Of a stretch of 64,000 nt of DNA, positions 58,933 through 64,000 are shown one piece after another. Made by a program: the position numbers and the translations under genes. The stretch is from the NCBI GenBank assembly GCA_964471115.1, contig CAYYFE010000001.1, positions 62,001 through 126,000 of the forward strand, given 5' to 3'. The stretch's first letter is position 1, and every line of letters begins with the position of its first letter. The notes under the pieces were generated by a model that ran no database searches, was not told where the DNA came from, and was given only the letters and a program-made list of their open reading frames with translations. Origin of the DNA: SYFT01 sp964471115 (GTDB taxonomy: Bacteria > Acidobacteriota > Vicinamibacteria > Vicinamibacterales > SCN-69-37).

Positions 58933-59670
58933 AAACATCGCATCGTCCAAGGCGATGTTGTGTTCGACCGTCTTGAGCGTGATGCGGACGCTCTGGAGGG
59001 GGCTCGAATTGAAGACGACGAACGGGACCTGCACGCCGTCAACGACGCGGTAGTCGGACAGTTCGCTGGTCTGCTCGACCTCGCCGGCATCCGGCACCGT
59101 GACCTTCGCGACCATCCGCTCGATCAGGTACGTGGCCGGGTTGATGTAGGCCTTTGACGCGGACCCCGTCTTCGGCGCGATCTGCAGGACGATGTAGGTC
59201 TTGCCGCCCACGGTTTCCTGCGGCAACAGCTCGACCTTCGTGCCGGTTTCCTTGTAGGTGAGCAGCGGCGACGGGAACGAGTTGTTCTTCATGTTTTCGA
59301 GCTGGTTGCCGGTGATCTGCTGGTCGCCCTGCATCGGGCTGAGGGCCCAGCCGGTCGTGCCGTCGAAGCGCTGATCGAGCGTCATCATTTCGCTGGCGCC
59401 AAACGCGCTCAGATCGAGCGTGAGGAGCGCGCGCGACTTGTTCGGCGCCTTCGAATACGTCTCGATGGTGCCCGGCAGGTCGCCGTTCGGCGTGCCGATG
59501 GTGACCGTGCCCACGCCCTTGCGGGAGGTGAGTTTGGCCAGGGCCGGGCGGCCACCCAGCGCCGCCAGGTACTTCTCGACGACCTCGTCGGCCGACTGGG
59601 TCCGCGCCGACAGGGTCGGCAGCGAGGTGAGGACAAGGACAAACATCAGGACGAGCGGCAGTCTCTTCAT
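58921..59670 (-). CDS. Exported LolA-like outer-membrane lipoprotein-sorting protein
   Basis: 249 residues with signal peptide (LPLVLMFVLVLTSLPTLSA). SADEVVEKYLAALGGRPALAKLTS at the start, then a half-barrel with repeated strands (VGTVTIGTPNGDLPGTIETY, RFDGTTGWALSPMQGDQQIT, TYLIERMVAKVTVPDAGEVE), is typical of the LolA/LolB-like fold family often annotated 'outer membrane lipoprotein-sorting protein'. It is not a classic LolA. Such proteins bind hydrophobic acyl chains in the periplasm. The 3' end overlaps the convergent anti-sigma candidate by 12 bases. TATACA on the minus strand (59679-59684) lies 8 bases before the ATG. Confidence 0.8.
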   Translation of the reverse strand: MKRLPLVLMFVLVLTSLPTLSARTQSADEVVEKYLAALGGRPALAKLTSRKGVGTVTIGTPNGDLPGTIETYSKAPNKSRALLTLDLSAFGASEMMTLDQRFDGTTGWALSPMQGDQQITGNQLENMKNNSFPSPLLTYKETGTKVELLPQETVGGKTYIVLQIAPKTGSASKAYINPATYLIERMVAKVTVPDAGEVEQTSELSDYRVVDGVQVPFVVFNSSPLQSVRITLKTVEHNIALDDAMFSVK

Positions 59671-59733
59671 AGCTCATTTGTATACGAAGCCGGACAGTTT
59701 GGGTTCAGCCCGAACACCCGCTACCCTGTTGCG

Positions 59734-60870
59734 GTGAGTTCCCCCGCGTATCCGGCCGCCCGGGCGGTCGCCGCCGTGATTGAGGCCCATTTCGGCCAGC
59801 ATCTGGCCACGGCGCGCCTTCAGGGGCGGATCGACCTCGGCCCGGCGCCCACGGTGGCCGACATCGAAGCCATCATCGACGCCGCGTTCTGGGCCAGTCT
59901 GCGGCGCGAGGAGGGGACGACCCCGACCATTTCGCTGGCGTTGCTGCCGGCATCGGCGGCCGGTCAGGCGCTGACCTTTGCGCGGCCGCTGCCGCTCAAG
60001 CCCGCGGCCCTGGCCAAGCTGGCGCCGGCCGTCGAACGGCCGGGTATCCACCTGGGCGTCTGGCGCACCAACGGCGACCTCACCGTCTGGGGCACGACGC
60101 GCAGTATTCCCGCGTTCTGTTTCGTCCTTGAAGTGATCGGGTCGGGATTGCTGGTGGTGAAACACCGCAGCGAACCGTTCGGCAAGTTCGTGAACATCGC
60201 CGTGCTCGAGGGCGACGAGATCAAGATCATCGACGACCGCGCCACGACCGTGCCCGATTGCCCCGGGTTGCTCAAGTCGCTGCTCGGCCATGTGACGCCG
60301 TCCGCCCCCCACGAGTCGGTGAATCTGCTGGTGCATCTGGCCGCGTCGATGCGGGCGCATCACCGGGGCGGCGCGCTGCTGGTCGTGCCGGACGGATCAC
60401 CCGAATGGCGCGAGTCGATCGTCGAGCCGATTCAGTACGACGTCGAACCCGACTTTCCGGAGCTGGCCGACCTCATGCGGCGCGAAGCCGACGAGCGCCG
60501 CACGCACGAGTGGCAGGATGACCTGCGCCGCGCGGTGGACGCGATGGCGGGGTTGACCGCGGTGGACGGCGCCACCATCATGACGCGCCGGTACCATCTG
60601 CTGGCGTTCGGCGCGAAGATCCTGCGGCGCCGATCCCGGCCCGCCGTCGATCGGGTGCTGGCCACCGAACCGATCGAGGGGCGGGAACCCGCGCTCGTCA
60701 CACCCGCGCAGCTCGGCGGCACGCGGCACCTGTCGGCTGCCCAGTTCGTCCAGGACCAGCCGGACGCCCTCGCCCTGGTGGCGTCCCAGGATGGCCGGTT
60801 CACGGTGTTCAGCTGGTCGCCGTGCGACAATATCGTTCACGCCCACCGCATTGAAGCCCTGTTGCTCTAG
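59734..60870 (+). CDS. DisA-N-like sensor domain protein (DACNV type)
   Basis: 378 residues from GTG 59734, 6 bases after a TACCCT box. Near residue 275 the sequence AVDGATIMTRRYHLLAFGAKI and near 328 GGTRHLSAAQFVQDQPDALALVASQDGRF match, in order, the DGA and RHxxA blocks of diadenylate cyclase (DisA_N) domains. The N-terminal 220 residues form a separate domain with no obvious match. Proteins with this variant fold have been named DACNV and proposed to bind nucleotides as sensors without cyclase activity. RHR is reduced to RHL here, in line with loss of catalysis. It overlaps the propeller sensor gene that follows. Confidence 0.7.
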   Translation: MSSPAYPAARAVAAVIEAHFGQHLATARLQGRIDLGPAPTVADIEAIIDAAFWASLRREEGTTPTISLALLPASAAGQALTFARPLPLKPAALAKLAPAVERPGIHLGVWRTNGDLTVWGTTRSIPAFCFVLEVIGSGLLVVKHRSEPFGKFVNIAVLEGDEIKIIDDRATTVPDCPGLLKSLLGHVTPSAPHESVNLLVHLAASMRAHHRGGALLVVPDGSPEWRESIVEPIQYDVEPDFPELADLMRREADERRTHEWQDDLRRAVDAMAGLTAVDGATIMTRRYHLLAFGAKILRRRSRPAVDRVLATEPIEGREPALVTPAQLGGTRHLSAAQFVQDQPDALALVASQDGRFTVFSWSPCDNIVHAHRIEALLL

Positions 60871-63334
60871 TCTCCTGTTCCTCACGGTGTTGTCCGTCCT
60901 TGCGCCGGCTGTGTCAGCCGCGCAGGAGGACCTGTCACCCACGCGCGCCTTCAGGTCGTTCACACACGAAGCCGCATCGCGAGGGCTGCCGCAGGCGACC
61001 GTCGTCGCGCTGCATGAAGACGAGCAGGGCGTCGTGTGGATTGCCACCATGGGCGGTCTGGCCAAGGTCGAGCGCGGCATCGTCGAGCGGCTGCGGCCGT
61101 CGCCTGATGCCCCGATGAACGAGCCGTTCAACGCGTTTGCGTCGCGACGGCTCGGCGGTTTTCATGTCGCCGGCACGTCGGGGCTGTTCACGTGGACCGG
61201 ATTCGGGTGGCGGCGATCTGACACACCGGGGCCGATGATGGCGCTGGCCGAGGACGGGCGCGGCCGGTTGTATGGCATCACCACCGCGGGCGTGGCCTAT
61301 TCACGTCCCACCGAACACGAGCCGTGGACGCCGATGCCCGAGGTCGAGCCGTTTGCGTTTGAGGCCCTGACGCTGGGACCCCAGCGGACCGTACTCGCCG
61401 GGGGCCTGCGAGGGGTGTTCTCGTTCGACGAGGGCCGGGTCGGCGCGGCGATGTGCGGCGGGGCTCCGGCCGCGCGCATCCGCATTCTGCGCGCCGATGG
61501 CAACGGCACGGTGTGGGCCGGTGCAGACGACGGCCGGGTGCATGCGTGTGCCCCGGCCGGATCGCAGTGGGAGTCCATCGCGCTGCCGGGCTGGACGGGC
61601 GGCCGCATTCGCGCGATGTCCATCGACACGCGGCAGCGGGTGTGGGTGGGCGGCGATGGCGGCAACGTCGCGCTCGGCCGGGCCGGCGCGCCGTTCACGC
61701 GCTGGTCCACGGGGAACGGCGTCAAGGGCGCGTCGGTCACCGCCGTGCTGGGCGATCGCACCGGGTCGGTCTGGCTGGGGTTCAACGGCGCCGGACTCCA
61801 GCATTGGATGGGTGATGCGTGGTCGCATCGCACGCACTGGATGCAATCCGGCGACACCGATTCGATGTTCGTCTTCAGTCTGACGCCGCGTCCGTCGGGC
61901 GGCTTTCTGGCCGCGGTGTTCAGCCGGGGCGTCCTGGCGTGGGACGGCCAGCGCATGCGCGCGTACGGGCGCGCCGACGGCATCACCGAAGACATCCGGT
62001 TTGCCGTGGAGCCCGAGCCGGGCGTCATCTGGGCCGGGGGACGGCAGGCGATCTTCGAGTCGGCCGACGGCCGCTCATTCCGGCGTGTGCACACGATGCC
62101 GCTGGGCTTCGTCAACGGCTTCTTCCGATCGCCGGGCGGGGAGTGGTGGGCCGCGACGTCGAACTTCGGCGTCCTCCGGCGCGAGGGCGGACGCTGGGTC
62201 CCGCATGAGGCGGTGAACGCCAGGCTGGGCGATCAACACGTGCGGCACATTGTCTGGCGCGCGTCCGGTGACGTGTGGGTGGCCACCGCGCGCGGCGTCA
62301 CGGCGCTGCGCGGCGACACGTTCGAGTCACTGGCGATCACCCTGCCCGCCGGCCTCACGGCGGCCTACGCCTTGATCGAATTGTCGGCGACGGAGATGTG
62401 GGTGGCCGGCGCCGGCGGCATTGCCGCGGGTGACGGCTCGTCGTGGCGTCTGATGACCGAGGCCGATGGTCTGGCGGGCGCCACGGTGTATTCGCTGGCG
62501 CGCGCGGCCGATGGCGCGGTGTGGGCGGGTGGATCCGAGGGCATCGCGATGCTGCCGCCCGGCGGCGCGTGGCGTCGATTCAACGTCAGCAACGGCCTGC
62601 TCTCCGAGGAAACGAACTCACACGGCCTGCTGCCGCTGTCGAACGGCGATGTGCTGGTCGGGACGATGACGGGCATTGCGCACTTCCACACCGGCAGCAC
62701 GCCAGCGCCGCCGGCGCCGCTGCAGCTGTTCTGGCGCGGCGCGCTCGCGGCGGCGGAGACCCGTCAACTCACGGTGCCGGCCGCCGACCGCCGCGTGCTG
62801 CTGGAATGGATGGCGCCGTGGCCGCGGCCGGTCTCGGTCGAGTACCGCACGCGGCTGATCGGCTTGCGCGAGAACTGGTCGGATCCCGACCCGTCACCGG
62901 AGCTCCGGCTTGAAGGCCTGTCGGCGGGCCGGTTCACCGTCGAGGTGCAGGCGCGGCTGCCCGGCACGGAGACGTGGACGCCGCCGTTGTCCGCGGCGGT
63001 GGTCGTGCAGCCGTTGTGGTGGGAAACACGCCTGGCGGTCGCCGCCGCCCTGCTGGTGTTGGCCGCGCTGGTCATCGCCCTCGTGCGATGGCGCACCCGC
63101 CGGCTCGAACGCCGGGCCAAGGCGCTCGAGGAAGCCGTCGAAGAGGCCATGGCCAACATGAAGGTGCTGCGCGGGTTGTTGCCGATCTGCGCGCACTGCA
63201 AGAAGATCCGCGACGAGGGGGGGCACTGGAGCCGGCTCGAGGAATACATCGGCCGCCACAGCGAGGCCGACTTCAGCCACGGACTGTGTCCGGACTGCCA
63301 GCAGACCCACTATCCGGAGCTGACGTCCGACTGA
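60851..63334 (+). CDS. Two-component-type propeller sensor with a C-terminal Cys-rich KIRD module
   Basis: About 827 residues from TTG 60851, chosen because it opens a signal peptide (LLFLTVLSVLAPAVSAAQ); the start is uncertain and overlaps the DACNV stop by 20 bases. The periplasmic part (about 20-640) holds repeated VWIATMGGLA, VWAGADDGRV and VWLGFNGAGL blades of the reg_prop family, then a Y_Y_Y-like sandwich (about 640-730). A membrane helix (about 738-760), a coiled coil and then LLPICAHCKKIRDEGGHW with a later HGLCPDCQ follow. This Cys4 module occurs at the ends of many response regulators but its job is unknown. No kinase, GGDEF or DNA-binding output domain is present. Confidence 0.8.
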   Translation: MKPCCSSLLFLTVLSVLAPAVSAAQEDLSPTRAFRSFTHEAASRGLPQATVVALHEDEQGVVWIATMGGLAKVERGIVERLRPSPDAPMNEPFNAFASRRLGGFHVAGTSGLFTWTGFGWRRSDTPGPMMALAEDGRGRLYGITTAGVAYSRPTEHEPWTPMPEVEPFAFEALTLGPQRTVLAGGLRGVFSFDEGRVGAAMCGGAPAARIRILRADGNGTVWAGADDGRVHACAPAGSQWESIALPGWTGGRIRAMSIDTRQRVWVGGDGGNVALGRAGAPFTRWSTGNGVKGASVTAVLGDRTGSVWLGFNGAGLQHWMGDAWSHRTHWMQSGDTDSMFVFSLTPRPSGGFLAAVFSRGVLAWDGQRMRAYGRADGITEDIRFAVEPEPGVIWAGGRQAIFESADGRSFRRVHTMPLGFVNGFFRSPGGEWWAATSNFGVLRREGGRWVPHEAVNARLGDQHVRHIVWRASGDVWVATARGVTALRGDTFESLAITLPAGLTAAYALIELSATEMWVAGAGGIAAGDGSSWRLMTEADGLAGATVYSLARAADGAVWAGGSEGIAMLPPGGAWRRFNVSNGLLSEETNSHGLLPLSNGDVLVGTMTGIAHFHTGSTPAPPAPLQLFWRGALAAAETRQLTVPAADRRVLLEWMAPWPRPVSVEYRTRLIGLRENWSDPDPSPELRLEGLSAGRFTVEVQARLPGTETWTPPLSAAVVVQPLWWETRLAVAAALLVLAALVIALVRWRTRRLERRAKALEEAVEEAMANMKVLRGLLPICAHCKKIRDEGGHWSRLEEYIGRHSEADFSHGLCPDCQQTHYPELTSD

Positions 63335-64000
63335 CGCACGGTCTCGGTGTGTGTCGCGACGTCGGCATCAGGCACCTGCAACGTCAGCAGGGTCTGCCGC
63401 ACCATCTCCACGCCGCCCTCGAGCTCCGGGCGCACGATGCGTTCGACCCCCATCGACCGCAGCTGGCGTCCGCCGGCCCACGTGGACGCACGCGCGATGA
63501 CGGGTACGCCGGGTGCGTAGGTGTGCGCCGCCTCCACGACCATCTGCACCACGGTATCGTCCGGCACCGTGACGACCACGGCGCGCGCGTGCGACAACTC
63601 CGCGTGCTGGAGGATCTCCGAGTTGGCCGCATCACCGTACAACGTCGGCACGCCGAGGTCGCGCAGTTTGTCGAGCCGCTGGGGATCGGACTCCACGATC
63701 AGGCGCGGCGTGCCCATGCGGCCGAGCACCTCGGCGACATGCCGGCCGACGCGTCCGCACCCGACGATCACCACGTGATCGCGAAGGCCCGTGGCCTGCG
63801 GCAGCGACGACAGTCGATCGCGATTGGCAAAACGCCAGAAGCGCGGAAACCGCTGCAGCCAGCGCTCGGCCGGCGCGACCGTCTTGAACATCAGCGGATT
63901 GAGTGAAATCGAGACGATGGCCGTGGCCAGGATCAGCGAGTACTGCGTGCGATCCAGCAGGCCCAGGGTCAGGCCGCTCTGGCCGACGATGAAGGAGAAT
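63310..64000 (-). CDS. C-terminal part of a KefB-type CPA2 cation:proton antiporter with RCK/TrkA-N domain, cut by the window edge
   Basis: The frame is open to base 64000 on the minus strand. The visible N-terminal 36 codons (FSFIVGQSGLTLGLLDRTQY and SLILATAIVSISLNPLMF) are the last membrane helices of the CPA2 domain. The rest is an RCK/TrkA-N domain: VVIVGCGRVGRHVAEVLG for NAD(H) binding, LIVESDPQRLDKLRDLG and YGDAANSEILQHAEL, then the TrkA-C start. In KefB/KefC this domain gates K+ efflux in response to nucleotides or glutathione adducts. It overlaps the convergent propeller sensor by 25 bases. Confidence 0.9.
   Translation of the reverse strand, partial: FSFIVGQSGLTLGLLDRTQYSLILATAIVSISLNPLMFKTVAPAERWLQRFPRFWRFANRDRLSSLPQATGLRDHVVIVGCGRVGRHVAEVLGRMGTPRLIVESDPQRLDKLRDLGVPTLYGDAANSEILQHAELSHARAVVVTVPDDTVVQMVVEAAHTYAPGVPVIARASTWAGGRQLRSMGVERIVRPELEGGVEMVRQTLLTLQVPDADVATHTETVRQSDVSSG

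Overview
The window is high-GC bacterial chromosome from a diderm, most likely an acidobacterium of the Vicinamibacteria type. That placement is an inference. It rests on several large duplicated-FtsX permeases of the 'ADOP' kind (one paired with a PadR repressor), an lpxD gene, a fused MFS/spermidine-synthase protein and a PD40-propeller/amidohydrolase fusion. No phage, plasmid, transposase or CRISPR genes were seen. Genes are dense, often overlap by 1-4 bases (ATGA/GTGA), and convergent genes often overlap at their 3' ends.

Layout. 1-2.5 kb: tail of a permease, a small exported protein, tRNA-Gln with a 63-bp repeat of its 3' end, a metallo-beta-lactamase-fold hydrolase and a short-chain dehydrogenase. 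2.7-4.9 kb: haem-binding protein, VIT-type transporter and an RlmI-like methyltransferase. 4.8-11.6 kb: a regulated locus in which two operons diverge from a shared intergenic region (thioredoxin / ABC-like fragment / ABC-2 permease to the left; Cys-rich exported peptide / 80-aa protein / lipoprotein to the right), followed by an NtrC-type regulator and its kinase. 11.6-20.4 kb: RluA, PadR plus ADOP permease, PQQ-type propeller protein, ketosynthase-ACP-LpxD, RluB. 20.4-30.4 kb: GH43-like enzyme, malic enzyme, tetrahaem cytochrome, propeller-amidohydrolase coupled to an M20 amidase. 30.5-43.4 kb: transporters, purE/purK, an RND-like adaptor with ABC permease and ATPase, a hydrolase and an EVE protein. 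43.4-55.3 kb: P-loop ATPase, three more ADOP permeases, a MocR-like regulator and an OmpR/PhoQ-type two-component pair. 55.3-64 kb: FAD oxidoreductase, EfpL-type EF-P, a palindromic MITE-like element, VOC protein, ECF sigma with a YCII-bearing anti-sigma candidate, LolA-like protein, DisA-N-like (DACNV) protein, a propeller sensor and a cut-off KefB-type antiporter.

The strongest candidate for an undescribed system is the 4.8-11.6 kb locus. Two divergent sigma-54 promoters (7333-7347 on minus, 7476-7490 on plus) flank two tandem palindromes of the form GTGCAR-N4-YTGCAC whose centres lie 22 bp apart, which is the expected layout of an enhancer for the sigma-54 activator encoded at 9114-10478. 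The controlled genes combine a CxxC thioredoxin, an ABC-2 permease, an eight-cysteine exported peptide and a lipoprotein with a duplicated cysteine module. I infer an inducible envelope system dealing with disulfide-rich products.

A second theme is promoter style. Many operon-leading genes have a TANNNT -10 box only 5-9 bases before the start codon and no ribosome binding site, so they look leaderless, whereas many internal genes have clear GGAGG-type sites. Two of these promoters are bidirectional with -10 boxes overlapping by two bases.
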